In this document: one piece after another, positions 52,356 to 62,083 of the stretch
Layout: each line of letters starts with the position of its first letter
Numbering within the stretch: position 1 is the first letter of the stretch
NCBI RefSeq assembly: GCF_001553265.1
Contig: NZ_KQ960663.1
Coordinates: forward strand, 964 to 64,963
Source of the DNA: Prevotella sp. DNF00663
Lineage (GTDB): Bacteria > Bacteroidota > Bacteroidia > Bacteroidales > Bacteroidaceae
Reading direction: 5' to 3'
Length of the DNA stretch: 64,000 bases
Program-made: the position numbers and the translations under genes
Notes under the pieces: generated by a model
Database searches by the model: none
The model's input: only the letters and a program-made list of their open reading frames with translations
What the model was told of the DNA's origin: nothing

Positions 52356-52688
52356 ATGGCTGAATACCCAATCAACAAGGGTATCGGCCGTCCGGTAGAG
52401 TTCAAGGGCTTGAAGGCACAGTACCTCTTCATCTTCTGCGGAGGTCTGCTGGCTCTCTTCGTCCTGTTCGTCATCCTCTACATGGTCGGTATCGACCAGT
52501 GGATATGTATCGGCTTCGGCGCGGCATCGTCCTCCCTCCTTGTATGGCAGACCTTCGCGCTGAACGCCCGGTACGGTGAACACGGGCTGATGAAATTAGG
52601 AGCGGCACGGAGCCATCCCCGATACCTTATCAACCGGCGGCGGATAACCCGTCTGTTCAAACGACAACGAAAGGAAGAAAGACAATGA
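52356..52688 (+). CDS. traF: TraF, DUF4133 membrane protein
   Basis: The 110-residue protein has two close transmembrane helices (about 23-43 and 48-66) and a basic tail (RYLINRRRITRLFKRQRKE). Size and position just before the VirB4-type ATPase match VirB3-like inner-membrane subunits. It overlaps traG by 4 bp. Confidence 0.88.
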   Translation: MAEYPINKGIGRPVEFKGLKAQYLFIFCGGLLALFVLFVILYMVGIDQWICIGFGAASSSLLVWQTFALNARYGEHGLMKLGAARSHPRYLINRRRITRLFKRQRKEERQ

Positions 52689-55189
52689 GGAATACATCGA
52701 AAATGACAACACTGGAAAACAGGTTCCCACTTTTAGCGGTGGAGCATGGCTGCATCATCTCAAAGGACGCCGACATCACGGTGGCTTTCGAGGTGGAACT
52801 ACCGGAACTTTACACCGTGACGGGTGCGGAGTACGAGGCGATACACAGTTGCTGGTGCAAGGCTATCAAGGTGCTGCCGGACTACTCCGTCGTCCACAAA
52901 CAGGACTGGTTCATCAAGGAACGCTACAAACCGGAGCTTCAGAAGGACGACATGAGCTTTTTAAGCCGCTCTTTCGAGCGTCACTTCAACGAGCGTCCGT
53001 ACCTGAAACACACCTGCTACCTCTACCTGACCAAGACAACAAAGGAGCGTAACCGGATGCAGAGCAATTTCAGCACGCTGTGCCGGGGACATATCATCCC
53101 GAAGGAGCTGGACAGGGAAACCACGACCAAGTTCTTGGAAGCCTGCGAACAGTTCGAGCGCATCATGAACGACAGCGGGCTTGTCAGGCTGCGCCGCCTC
53201 TCCACCGATGAGATTGTGGGTACTGAGGGAAAGACGGGACTTATTGAACGCTACTTCTCGCTCATGCCGGAAGGTGACACCACCTTGCAGGACATCGAGC
53301 TTTCGGCAAGGGAGATGCGCATCGGCGACAACCGCCTGTGTCTGCACACCCTCTCCGACGCGGAAGACCTGCCGGGCAAGGTGGCTACCGACACCCGTTA
53401 CGAGAAGCTCTCCACCGACCGGAGTGACTGCCGACTGTCATTCGCCTCCCCGGTGGGGCTTCTGCTCTCCTGCAACCATATCTACAACCAGTATGTGCTG
53501 ATAGACAACAGTGAGGAAACCTTGCAGAAGTTCGAGAAGTCCGCCCGTAACATGCAGTCGCTATCTCGCTATTCAAGGAGCAACAGCATCAACCGCGAGT
53601 GGATAGACCAATACCTGAACGAAGCCCATTCCTACGGACTGACCTCGGTACGGGCACACTTCAACGTCATGGCGTGGAGCGACGATGCGGAGGAACTGAA
53701 GCATATCAAGAACGACGTGGGCAGCCAGTTGGCAAGCATGGAATGCGTGCCGCGCCACAACACCATCGACTGCCCGACACTCTACTGGGCGGCGATACCC
53801 GGCAATGCGGCGGACTTCCCGGCGGAAGAGAGTTTCCACACCTTCATCGAACAGGCGGTGTGCCTGTTCACAGAGGAAACCAACTACCGCAGCTCGCTCT
53901 CGCCCTTCGGCATCAAGATGGTGGACAGGCTCACGGGAAAACCGCTGCACCTTGACATCTCCGACCTGCCCATGAAGCGAGGTATCACGACCAACCGCAA
54001 CAAGTTCGTGCTGGGTCCTTCGGGCAGCGGCAAGTCTTTCTTCATGAACCACCTCGTGCGCCAATATTATGAGCAAGGCGCACATGTGGTATTGGTGGAC
54101 ACGGGAAACTCCTATCAGGGCTTGTGCGGCATGATCCGACGCAAGACAGGCGGAGCGGACGGTGTGTATTTCACCTACACGGAAGATAAGCCCATCAGCT
54201 TCAACCCGTTCTACACCGACGATTACATCTTCGACGTGGAGAAGAAGGACAGCATCAAGACCCTGTTGCTGACGCTCTGGAAGTCGGAGGACGACAAGGT
54301 GACAAAGACGGAGAGCGGCGAGCTGGGCAGTGCCGTGAGTGCCTATATTGAGCGCATCCAATCCGACCGTAGCATCGTGCCGTCGTTCAACACCTTCTAC
54401 GAGTATATGCGTGACGACTACCGCAAGGAACTGGCACAGCGTGACATCAAGGTGGAGAAGTCCGACTTCAACATCGACAACATGCTCACCACCATGCGGC
54501 AGTATTACCGGGGCGGGCGTTACGATTTCCTGCTCAACTCCACGGAGAACATCGACCTGCTCGGCAAGCGGTTCATCGTCTTCGAGATAGATTCGATTAA
54601 AGAAAACCGCGAACTGTTCCCCGTCGTGACCATCATCATCATGGAAGCCTTCATCAACAAGATGCGGCGGCTGAAAGGCGTGCGGAAACAGCTTATCGTG
54701 GAAGAGGCTTGGAAGGCCCTCTCATCGGCGAACATGGCTGAATATCTGCGCTATATGTATAAGACGGTCAGAAAATATTACGGCGAGGCAATCGTGGTGA
54801 CGCAGGAGGTGGACGACATTATCAGTTCTCCGGTGGTCAAAGAGAGCATTATCAACAACTCGGATTGTAAAATCCTGCTTGACCAAAGGAAATATATGAA
54901 CAAGTTCGACCAGATACAGGCGTTGCTCGGACTGACGGAAAAGGAGAAGTCGCAGATACTCTCCATCAACATGGCGAACAACCCTTCACGGCTCTACAAG
55001 GAGGTGTGGATAGGCTTGGGCGGCACGCAGTCGGCGGTCTATGCCACGGAGGTCAGCGCGGAAGAGTATCTGGCGTACACCACCGAGGAAACGGAAAAAG
55101 TGGAGGTTTACCGTCTGGCGGAGAAGCTGGGCGACGACATCGAAGCCGCCATCCGGCAGCTTGCCGAAAGGCGGAGAAACAAGGAATAA
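52685..55189 (+). CDS. traG: TraG, VirB4-type conjugation ATPase
   Basis: The 834-residue ATPase powers assembly of the mating apparatus and substrate transfer. Walker A GPSGSGKS lies near residues 445-452, with the following VLVDTGNSYQG. Walker B is near 665-675 (KQLIVEEAWKAL), and the conserved VTQEVDDI motif follows. It has no transmembrane helix. The name TraG is the CTnDOT designation and is not F-plasmid TraG. The start at 52685 overlaps traF; an internal ATG at 52703 is possible. Confidence 0.93.
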   Translation: MRNTSKMTTLENRFPLLAVEHGCIISKDADITVAFEVELPELYTVTGAEYEAIHSCWCKAIKVLPDYSVVHKQDWFIKERYKPELQKDDMSFLSRSFERHFNERPYLKHTCYLYLTKTTKERNRMQSNFSTLCRGHIIPKELDRETTTKFLEACEQFERIMNDSGLVRLRRLSTDEIVGTEGKTGLIERYFSLMPEGDTTLQDIELSAREMRIGDNRLCLHTLSDAEDLPGKVATDTRYEKLSTDRSDCRLSFASPVGLLLSCNHIYNQYVLIDNSEETLQKFEKSARNMQSLSRYSRSNSINREWIDQYLNEAHSYGLTSVRAHFNVMAWSDDAEELKHIKNDVGSQLASMECVPRHNTIDCPTLYWAAIPGNAADFPAEESFHTFIEQAVCLFTEETNYRSSLSPFGIKMVDRLTGKPLHLDISDLPMKRGITTNRNKFVLGPSGSGKSFFMNHLVRQYYEQGAHVVLVDTGNSYQGLCGMIRRKTGGADGVYFTYTEDKPISFNPFYTDDYIFDVEKKDSIKTLLLTLWKSEDDKVTKTESGELGSAVSAYIERIQSDRSIVPSFNTFYEYMRDDYRKELAQRDIKVEKSDFNIDNMLTTMRQYYRGGRYDFLLNSTENIDLLGKRFIVFEIDSIKENRELFPVVTIIIMEAFINKMRRLKGVRKQLIVEEAWKALSSANMAEYLRYMYKTVRKYYGEAIVVTQEVDDIISSPVVKESIINNSDCKILLDQRKYMNKFDQIQALLGLTEKEKSQILSINMANNPSRLYKEVWIGLGGTQSAVYATEVSAEEYLAYTTEETEKVEVYRLAEKLGDDIEAAIRQLAERRRNKE

Positions 55190-55229
55190 CTAAAAAACAG
55201 AATGTATCAACCAAAAAAGAAAAACGCGT

Positions 55230-55610
55230 ATGAATTTACCAAAAGTGAAAATGCTGCAAGTCAGCAAGTGCCTTATCGGATTGGCGGTCATGATGCTGCA
55301 ATCCTGCGACGTGGCCGACAACCGCCGCGACATGCTGTGCGGGAACTGGGAGAGCGTGGAGGGAAAACCTGACGTGCTTATCTACAAGGAGGGCGAAGCC
55401 TACAAAGTGACGGTGTTCCGTCGTAGCGGTCTGCGCCGCAAGCTCAAGCCGGAAACCTATCTCTTGCAGGAGGAGAACGGCAACCTGTTCATGAACACCG
55501 GCTTCCGCATCGACGTGTCCTACAACGAGGCCACGGATGTGCTGACTTTCTCGCCAAACGGGGACTATGTGCGGGTGAAGCCGCAGCCGGGACATCCGAC
55601 CGAAGAATAA
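55230..55610 (+). CDS. traH: TraH, DUF3876 lipoprotein
   Basis: The 126-residue protein has a lipoprotein signal (LIGLAVMMLQSCD with Cys about 29). A β-rich domain with GNWESVEGKPDVLIYKEGEAYKV follows, like lipocalin-style outer-membrane accessory proteins. Position between the VirB4-like ATPase and traI identifies it as TraH. It is probably periplasmic and membrane-anchored; its role is unknown. Confidence 0.83.
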   Translation: MNLPKVKMLQVSKCLIGLAVMMLQSCDVADNRRDMLCGNWESVEGKPDVLIYKEGEAYKVTVFRRSGLRRKLKPETYLLQEENGNLFMNTGFRIDVSYNEATDVLTFSPNGDYVRVKPQPGHPTEE

Positions 55611-55612
55611 CA

Positions 55613-55631
55613 ACCACTAAAATCCAAAGTA
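55613..55631 (+). promoter_or_regulatory. Leader motif before traI, best match to RteR antisense region
   Basis: The 19-mer ACCACTAAAATCCAAAGTA differs from the complement of rteR 16171-16188 by one extra A. It ends 2 bp before the traI ATG. Confidence 0.6.
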
Positions 55632-55633
55632 AC

Positions 55634-56263
55634 ATGAGAACAAGAATAACAATGATTATCTGCCTGTGCCTGCTTTTCGCGGGCAGGGCAAGCGCACAGT
55701 GGGTCGTAAGCGATCCGGGCAATCTAGCGCAGGGCATCATCAATGCCTCCAAAAACATCATCCATACCTCCAAGACCGCCACGAACATGGTGAGCAACTT
55801 TCAGGAGACGGTGAAAATCTATCAGCAGGGCAAGAAGTATTACGATGCCCTCAAATCGGTGAACAATCTGGTCAAGGACGCCCGCAAGGTGCAGCAGACC
55901 ATCCTGATGGTGGGCGACATCACAGACATCTATGTGAACAGTTTCCAACGGATGCTCCGTGACGGGAATTTCAGACCCGAAGAGCTTTCCGCAATCGCTT
56001 TCGGCTACACGAAACTGCTGGAGGAAAGCAACGAAGTGTTGACGGAACTCAGGAACGTGGTGAACATCACCACGCTCTCCATGACCGACAAGGAGCGCAT
56101 GGACGTGGTGGAACGCTGCCACTCGAAGATGAAGCGTTACCGCAACCTCGTGAGCTACTACACGAACAAGAACATCTCCGTGAGTTACCTGCGTGCGAAA
56201 AAGAAGAACGACCTCGACCGCATCATGGGGCTGTACGGGAACATGAACGAAAGATACTGGTAG
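55634..56263 (+). CDS. traI: TraI, DUF4141 periplasmic protein
   Basis: The 209-residue protein has a signal peptide (ITMIICLCLLFAGRASAQW) and an otherwise α-helical, coiled-coil-like body (TVKIYQQGKKYYDALKSVNNL). This resembles the shape of VirB5-type minor pilus subunits, but DUF4141 proteins remain uncharacterised. It precedes traJ by 3 bp. Confidence 0.85.
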   Translation: MRTRITMIICLCLLFAGRASAQWVVSDPGNLAQGIINASKNIIHTSKTATNMVSNFQETVKIYQQGKKYYDALKSVNNLVKDARKVQQTILMVGDITDIYVNSFQRMLRDGNFRPEELSAIAFGYTKLLEESNEVLTELRNVVNITTLSMTDKERMDVVERCHSKMKRYRNLVSYYTNKNISVSYLRAKKKNDLDRIMGLYGNMNERYW

Positions 56264-56266
56264 CCT

Positions 56267-57271
56267 ATGAAGTTCGACAACCTTCATCAGATTTTACGTT
56301 CACTTTATGAGCAGATGATGCCGCTGTGTGGGGACATGGCTGGTGTGGCGAAAGGCATCGCCGGGCTGGGTGCGCTGTTCTACGTCGCCTACCGGGTATG
56401 GCAGTCGCTGGCGAGAGCTGAACCGATAGACGTATTCCCGATGCTCCGTCCTTTTGCCATCGGTCTGTGCATCATGTTCTTCCCGACTGTGGTGCTGGGC
56501 ACGATAAACAGCATCCTCTCACCCGTCGTACAGGGCACGGCAAAGATGCTGGAGGCGGAAACGCTGGACATGAACCGATACCGGGAGCAGAAGGACAAAC
56601 TGGAATACGAGGCGATGGTACGCAACCCCGAAACCGCCTACCTCGTGTCCAACGAGGAATTTGACAAGCAACTGGAGGAACTCGGCTGGTCGCCCTCCGA
56701 CATGGTGACGATGGCGGGAATGTATATCGACCGGGGAATGTACAACATGAAGAAGAGCATCCGCGACTTCTTCCGCGAGATACTCGAACTGCTGTTCCAA
56801 GCCGCCGCCCTCGTGATAGACACCGTCCGCACCTTCTTTCTCGTGGTGCTGGCGATTCTCGGTCCGATAGCCTTCGCCCTGTCGGTATGGGACGGTTTCC
56901 AAAACACGCTCACGCAGTGGATATGCCGCTATATACAGGTCTATCTGTGGCTACCGGTATCGGACATGTTCAGCACCATACTGGCGAAGATACAGGTTCT
57001 GATGCTGCAAAACGACATCGAGCGGATGCAGGCAGACCCGAACTTCTCGCTGGATTCGAGCGACGGGGTGTATATCGTATTCCTCTGCATCGGCATCATC
57101 GGCTACTTTACCATTCCCACCGTTGCGGGCTGGATTATCCAAGCCGGAGGCATGGGCGGTTACGGTCGCAACGTGAACCAGATGGCGGGACGAGCCGGAA
57201 GCATGGCGGGCAGCGTGGCGGGTGCAGCCGCAGGAAACGCAGTCGGACGTGTCGGCAAATTGCTGAAATAA
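56267..57271 (+). CDS. traJ: TraJ, VirB6-like polytopic membrane protein
   Basis: The 334-residue protein has about five or six membrane helices (roughly 38-55, 62-85, 165-205, 220-240 and 270-290) and a flexible Gly/Ala-rich C-terminus (AGSMAGSVAGAAAGNAVG). This topology fits VirB6, an inner-membrane channel component. It is 31 bp before traK in the operon. Confidence 0.88.
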   Translation: MKFDNLHQILRSLYEQMMPLCGDMAGVAKGIAGLGALFYVAYRVWQSLARAEPIDVFPMLRPFAIGLCIMFFPTVVLGTINSILSPVVQGTAKMLEAETLDMNRYREQKDKLEYEAMVRNPETAYLVSNEEFDKQLEELGWSPSDMVTMAGMYIDRGMYNMKKSIRDFFREILELLFQAAALVIDTVRTFFLVVLAILGPIAFALSVWDGFQNTLTQWICRYIQVYLWLPVSDMFSTILAKIQVLMLQNDIERMQADPNFSLDSSDGVYIVFLCIGIIGYFTIPTVAGWIIQAGGMGGYGRNVNQMAGRAGSMAGSVAGAAAGNAVGRVGKLLK

Positions 57272-57302
57272 TCAATGTGCAATCATAAATTGGAAAATAT
57301 AA

Positions 57303-57926
57303 ATGGAATTCAAATCACTTAGAAACATCGAATCGTCGTTCAGGCAGATACGCCTGTTCGGTATCGTCTTCCTCTCGCTGTGCGCCGTGGTGACGGTGTG
57401 GAGCGTGTGGAACTCCTACCGTTTCGCAGAGAAGCAACGGGAGAAAATCTATGTGCTGGACAACGGCAAGAGCCTGATGCTCGCCTTGTCTCAGGATTTG
57501 TCGCAGAACCGCCCGGCGGAGGCACGGGAACATGTGCGCCGTTTCCACGAGATGTTCTTCACGCTATCACCTGAAAAAAGCGCGATTGAACACAACGTGA
57601 AACGTGCCTTGCTGCTGGCGGACAAGAGCGTGTACCACTATTATTCGGACTTCGCGGAGAAGGGGTACTACAACCGCATCATCGCCGGGAACATCAACCA
57701 AGTGCTGAAGGTGGACAGCGTGGTGTGCGACTTCAACGCCTATCCCTACCGTGCCGTGACCTACGCCACACAGAAAATCATCCGGCAGAGCAACGTCACC
57801 GAGCGCAGCCTCGTGACCACCTGCCGCCTGCTGAACGCATCGCGGTCGGATGACAACCCGAACGGTTTTACCATCGAGGGTTTCACCATCATTGAGAACA
57901 AGGATTTACAGACTATCAAACGGTAA
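57303..57926 (+). CDS. traK: TraK, VirB8-like protein
   Basis: The 207-residue bitopic protein has one helix near the N-terminus (about 18-37: LFGIVFLSLCAVVTVWSVW) and a periplasmic domain of mixed helix and strand (VKRALLLADKSVYHYYSDF, NPNGFTIEGFTI). Size and topology suggest the VirB8 core subunit of the secretion system. It is 6 bp before traL. Confidence 0.85.
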   Translation: MEFKSLRNIESSFRQIRLFGIVFLSLCAVVTVWSVWNSYRFAEKQREKIYVLDNGKSLMLALSQDLSQNRPAEAREHVRRFHEMFFTLSPEKSAIEHNVKRALLLADKSVYHYYSDFAEKGYYNRIIAGNINQVLKVDSVVCDFNAYPYRAVTYATQKIIRQSNVTERSLVTTCRLLNASRSDDNPNGFTIEGFTIIENKDLQTIKR

Positions 57927-57932
57927 CAGGAC

Positions 57933-58241
57933 ATGAAAAGTATCAGAAAATCAATGTGGGGCATGTATTGGAAACTCCACGACAAACGGAAACGCTTGGC
58001 GGCAAGTCTCAAAGGGTATCTGGACGGCTTGCCGCCGGAAACACGCCGCCGCATCGTGCTGGGGATGTTCGCCGCCTTCGCGGTGCTTGCCCTTTACACC
58101 TTCGGCAGAGCCGTCTATGACATCGGCAGGAACGACGGCTCACATATGGAAACGGGACACGCCGGACGGGTGGAACTGCCGACCCCGGCGGAAACAGGCA
58201 ATCACTTAACACCTTATTTATATGGAACAGACAAAGAATGA
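57933..58241 (+). CDS. traL: TraL, DUF3989 small membrane protein
   Basis: The 102-residue protein has a basic N-terminal region, one membrane helix (about 46-63: IVLGMFAAFAVLALYTFG) and a short C-terminal periplasmic tail. It overlaps traM by 20 bp. It has no counterpart I can name in the Agrobacterium system. Confidence 0.82.
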   Translation: MKSIRKSMWGMYWKLHDKRKRLAASLKGYLDGLPPETRRRIVLGMFAAFAVLALYTFGRAVYDIGRNDGSHMETGHAGRVELPTPAETGNHLTPYLYGTDKE

Positions 58242-59574
58242 ACCGACGAAAGAGAACAAAGTTGCTCCCGAAACGGGGAAACCGAAAAAGGAGCGCGAAC
58301 CGCTGACAGAGGCGCAACGGCTGAAACGGCAGAAGATGATCGTGCTGCCCGCTATGGTGTTGGTGTTCATCGGGGCGATGTGGCTGATATTCGCCCCGTC
58401 CTCCGGCAAGGAGCAACCGCCGGGAACGGACGGATACAACACCGAGATGCCCGACGCTGACAAGGCGAACCGGCAGATTATCGGCGACAAGCTGAAAGCC
58501 TACGAGCATGGGGAGATGGAAGAGCGTCAGGAGAGCCGCAACCGTGCCATCGGGCAGCTGGGCGACATGTTCGACCGCGAGATAGCGGGAACGGAGAACG
58601 GAGTGGACTTCGACCTCGCCAATCCGGGCGGCAAGGAAGAAAGGGCAAAGCCAGCCACGCCGCAGACCATCCAGTCCTCCGCAGCCGCCTACCGTGACCT
58701 GAACGCCACGCTCGGAAACTTCTACGACCAGCCGAAAAACGACAATGCGGAGATGGACGAATTGTTGGAGCGCATCGCATCGCTGGAGTCGGAACTGGAA
58801 AGCGAGAGGGGCAAGGCTTCCTCTATGGACGAGCAGGTGGCTCTTATGGAGAAGTCCTACGAGCTGGCGGCAAAGTACATGGGCGGTCAGAACGGAGGAC
58901 AGCCATCGGCGGAACAGAGGGCAGAGCCAACTACCGTGCAGAAAGGGAAGAAGAACAAGGCAATGCCTATCAGACAGGTGGAGCATCAAGTAGTTTCTTC
59001 ACTCTCACAGCCTATGAGTAACGCGGAGTTTGTCGCCGCCTTATCGCAGGAACGCAACCGGGGTTTCAACACGGCTGTCGGCACGGCGGAGGTATTGGAC
59101 AGGAACACCATACCGGCGTGCGTGCATGGGGCGCAGAGCGTGACGGACGGGCAGACGGTAAGGCTGCGCCTGCTGGAGCCTATGGCGGTGGCAGGCAGGA
59201 CAATACCCCGGGGTGCGGTGGTGGTCGGCACGGGCAAGATACAGGGTGAGCGGCTCGACATCGAGATTACCTCGCTGGAATACGACGGCACGATTATCCC
59301 CGTGGAGCTTGCGGTCTATGACACGGACGGACAGCCCGGCATCTTCATCCCGAACTCGATGGAGATGAACGCCGTCCGGGAGGTCGCCGCCAACATGGGC
59401 GGCTCGCTGGGAAGCAGCATCAACATCTCCACCAATGCCGGGGCGCAGCTCGCCTCCGACTTGGGCAAGGGGCTGATACAAGGCACGAGCCAGTACATCG
59501 CCAAAAAGATGCGAACCGTCAAGGTGCATCTGAAAGCCGGGTACAGGGTCATGCTTTACCAAGAAAAATATTGA
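58222..59574 (+). CDS. traM: TraM, VirB10-like core-complex protein
   Basis: The 450-residue protein has a cytoplasmic N-terminus, one transmembrane helix (about 40-58), a long periplasmic linker (coiled coil near 175-215) and a C-terminal β-barrel-like domain. The last resembles VirB10 (VRLRLLEPMAVAGRTIPRGAVVVG, SSINISTNAGAQLASDLGKG). It spans the cell envelope and links inner- and outer-membrane parts of the mating channel. It overlaps traL by 20 bp. Confidence 0.88.
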   Translation: MEQTKNEPTKENKVAPETGKPKKEREPLTEAQRLKRQKMIVLPAMVLVFIGAMWLIFAPSSGKEQPPGTDGYNTEMPDADKANRQIIGDKLKAYEHGEMEERQESRNRAIGQLGDMFDREIAGTENGVDFDLANPGGKEERAKPATPQTIQSSAAAYRDLNATLGNFYDQPKNDNAEMDELLERIASLESELESERGKASSMDEQVALMEKSYELAAKYMGGQNGGQPSAEQRAEPTTVQKGKKNKAMPIRQVEHQVVSSLSQPMSNAEFVAALSQERNRGFNTAVGTAEVLDRNTIPACVHGAQSVTDGQTVRLRLLEPMAVAGRTIPRGAVVVGTGKIQGERLDIEITSLEYDGTIIPVELAVYDTDGQPGIFIPNSMEMNAVREVAANMGGSLGSSINISTNAGAQLASDLGKGLIQGTSQYIAKKMRTVKVHLKAGYRVMLYQEKY

Positions 59575-59588
59575 AAACAATAAAAATT

Positions 59589-59608
59589 ACCACTAAAATC
59601 CAAAAGTA
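59589..59608 (+). promoter_or_regulatory. Leader motif before traN
   Basis: ACCACTAAAATCCAAAAGTA abuts the traN ATG and differs from the RteR complement only by two extra A. Confidence 0.55.
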
Positions 59609-60595
59609 ATGAGAAAAGTAATCATCATGTTTGCCCTCGCTATGGGCATCATAACTGCCAACGCGCAGGAGAATGTAACCGTTGAAACGACCAACGGAAG
59701 TGAACAACCGACCTTGACGAAGGAGGTCTATCCGCAGAAGGAGGCGGACGGCGACCTATATCACGGGCTGTCACGCAAGCTGACCTTCGACCGCATGATA
59801 CCGCCGCACGGTCTGGAAGTGACCTACGACAAGACCGTCCACGTCATTTTTCCGGCGGAGGTGCGCTATGTCGATTTAGGCTCGCCCGACCTGATTGCCG
59901 GGAAAGCCGACGGAGCGGAGAACATCATCCGTGTGAAGGCTACCGTAAGGAATTTTCCCAACGAAACGAATATGTCCGTCATCACGGAGGACGGCAGTTT
60001 CTACACCTTCAACGTGAAGTACGCCGCCGAACCGCTGTTGCTCAACGTGGAGATGTGCGACTTCATCCATGACGGCAGCACGGTGAACCGCCCGAACAAC
60101 GCGCAGGAAATCTATCTGAAAGAGCTGGGCAGCGAAAGCCCGATGCTGGTGCGCCTTATCATGAAGTCCATCCACAAACAGAACAAGCGCGAGGTGAAGC
60201 ATATCGGCTGCAAGCGTTTCGGCATCCAATACCTGTTGAAAGGCATCTACACGCACAACGGCTTGCTTTATTTCCACACGGAGATAAAGAACCAGAGCAA
60301 CGTGCCTTTCGATGTGGACTACATCACTTGGAAAATCGTGGACAAGAAGGTTGCGAAGCGTACTGCCGTGCAGGAGCAGATTATTCTGCCGCTCCGCGCG
60401 CAGAACTACGCCACCCTCGTGCCGGGCAAAAAGAGCGAGCGCACGGTCTTCACGATGGCGAAGTTCACCATCCCCGATGACAAGTGCCTCGTGGTGGAAT
60501 TGAACGAGAAGAACGGCGGCCGTCACCAGTCCTTCGTGATTGAGAACGAGGATTTGGTACGCGCGGGTACCATCAACGAACTTCAAGTACGCTGA
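59609..60595 (+). CDS. traN: TraN, VirB9-like outer-membrane core protein
   Basis: The 328-residue protein has a signal peptide (VIIMFALAMGIITANAQ). An N-terminal domain containing VTYDKTVHVIFPAEVRYVDLGS, a hallmark of VirB9/TraN proteins, is followed by a C-terminal domain with KRFGIQYLLKGIYTHNGLLYFH. It is predicted in the outer-membrane core complex with TraM. It is 2 bp before traO. Confidence 0.9.
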   Translation: MRKVIIMFALAMGIITANAQENVTVETTNGSEQPTLTKEVYPQKEADGDLYHGLSRKLTFDRMIPPHGLEVTYDKTVHVIFPAEVRYVDLGSPDLIAGKADGAENIIRVKATVRNFPNETNMSVITEDGSFYTFNVKYAAEPLLLNVEMCDFIHDGSTVNRPNNAQEIYLKELGSESPMLVRLIMKSIHKQNKREVKHIGCKRFGIQYLLKGIYTHNGLLYFHTEIKNQSNVPFDVDYITWKIVDKKVAKRTAVQEQIILPLRAQNYATLVPGKKSERTVFTMAKFTIPDDKCLVVELNEKNGGRHQSFVIENEDLVRAGTINELQVR

Positions 60596-60597
60596 CC

Positions 60598-61173
60598 ATG
60601 AGAAAGTACATCGCAATAATCATCGCGTCGCTTGCCCTTTTTACAGGGCAGGCGCACGCCCAGCGGTGTCTGCCGAAGATGCAGGGCATCGAGGTGAGGG
60701 CGGACATGGCGGACGGCTTCAATCTCGGCGGCAAGGACGGCGGGTACAGCTTCGGGGCGGCTCTCTCCACCTACACGAAGAAGGGGAACAAGTGGGTGTT
60801 CGGTGGCGAATACCTGTTGAAGAACAATCCCTACAAGGACACCAAGATACCCGTGGCGCAGTTCACGGCGGAGGGCGGCTATTACTTCAAGATACTGTCG
60901 GACGCCCGAAAGATTGTTTTCGTCTATGCCGGGGCTTCGGCTCTCGCCGGATATGAGGCGGTAAATTGGGGGAAGAAGGTGCTGCATGACGGCTCCACGC
61001 TGCACGACCGGGACGCCTTCATCTACGGCGGTGCGCTGACGCTCGATGTGGAGTGTTACGTGGCAGACCGTATCGCCCTGCTTGCCAACCTGCGGGAGCG
61101 TTGCCTTTGGGGTGGCGACACACGGAAGTTCCACACGCAGTTCGGGGTCGGTATCAAGTTCATCATCAACTGA
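60598..61173 (+). CDS. traO: TraO, outer-membrane β-barrel-like conjugation protein
   Basis: The 191-residue protein has a signal peptide (YIAIIIASLALFTGQAHAQ). Repeated amphipathic strands with Gly/aromatic pattern (NLGGKDGGYSFGAALSTYTKKGNKWVFGGEYLL; sequence truncated in parts) suggest a small β-barrel. It ends in an aromatic-rich strand with a terminal hydrophobic pattern (GVGIKFIIN). It is 7 bp before traP. Confidence 0.83.
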   Translation: MRKYIAIIIASLALFTGQAHAQRCLPKMQGIEVRADMADGFNLGGKDGGYSFGAALSTYTKKGNKWVFGGEYLLKNNPYKDTKIPVAQFTAEGGYYFKILSDARKIVFVYAGASALAGYEAVNWGKKVLHDGSTLHDRDAFIYGGALTLDVECYVADRIALLANLRERCLWGGDTRKFHTQFGVGIKFIIN

Positions 61174-61180
61174 CACGGGC

Positions 61181-62083
61181 ATGGAAAGGACGGAAATAGA
61201 TGCTGTCAGAAGGATGCCGCTTGCGGATTTTCTCGCACGGCTGGGGCATGAGCCTGTCAGAAGGAGCGGTAACGAGCTGTGGTATCTTGCCCCGTACAGG
61301 GGCGAGCGCACATCCTCTTTCCGTGTGAACGTGGCGAAACAGCTCTGGTACGACTTCGGTTTGGGCAAGGGCGGCGACATCTTCACGCTTGCCGGGGAGT
61401 TTCTGCAAAGCGATGACTTCATGAAGCAAGCGAAGTTCATAGCGGAAGCCGCCAATATGACGGTTGCCGGATGGGAAAAGCCCGTCTATCTCTCGAAGCC
61501 GACCGAATCCGTTTTTGAGGATGTGGAGGTCGCTCCGCTGCTCCGCTCACTGCTGACGGAGTATTTAGAGGAACGGGGCATCCCTTACGCCATCGCATCC
61601 CGTCACTGCTGCCGCTTGAACTACGGTGTGCGTGGGAAACGGTATTTTGCCGTTGGCTTTCCGAACATGGCAGGTGGCTATGAAGTCAGAAGCCGATATT
61701 TCAAGGGTTGCATACCTCCGAAGTCTGTATCACTGGTAAAGGCGAATGACATCCCGGCTGACGAGTGCCTCGTGTTCGAGGGCTTCATGGACTTTCTCTC
61801 TGCCGTGACGCTTGGTGTAACCGGTAACGCTGACTGTCTTGTGCTGAACTCAGTCGCCAACGTGGAGAAGGCGGCGGGATTGCTGGACGGATACGGGCGC
61901 ATCGGCTGCTTCCTCAACCGTGACGAAGCCGGACGGCGGACGCTTGCCGCACTTACCATGCGATACGGGGAACGTGTCACCGACCGTTCCTCCCTCTATG
62001 ACGGTTGCAAGGACTTGAACGAGTACCTGCAACTGACAACGAAAAAACAGAAAAACAACCATCTAAAAATCGAAGAACAATGA
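61181..62083 (+). CDS. traP: TraP, DnaG-like primase
   Basis: The 300-residue protein has a degenerate N-terminal zinc-finger-like primase region (LADFLARLGHEPVRRSGNE, lacking the CHC2 Cys ligands) and a Toprim domain. The latter has the catalytic Glu in VFEGFMDFLSAV and the acidic motif NRDEAGRRT. Such primases begin the complementary strand in the recipient after transfer. The ATG at 61181 is used; the longer frame from 61046 lies within traO. It overlaps traQ by 4 bp. Confidence 0.87.
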   Translation: MERTEIDAVRRMPLADFLARLGHEPVRRSGNELWYLAPYRGERTSSFRVNVAKQLWYDFGLGKGGDIFTLAGEFLQSDDFMKQAKFIAEAANMTVAGWEKPVYLSKPTESVFEDVEVAPLLRSLLTEYLEERGIPYAIASRHCCRLNYGVRGKRYFAVGFPNMAGGYEVRSRYFKGCIPPKSVSLVKANDIPADECLVFEGFMDFLSAVTLGVTGNADCLVLNSVANVEKAAGLLDGYGRIGCFLNRDEAGRRTLAALTMRYGERVTDRSSLYDGCKDLNEYLQLTTKKQKNNHLKIEEQ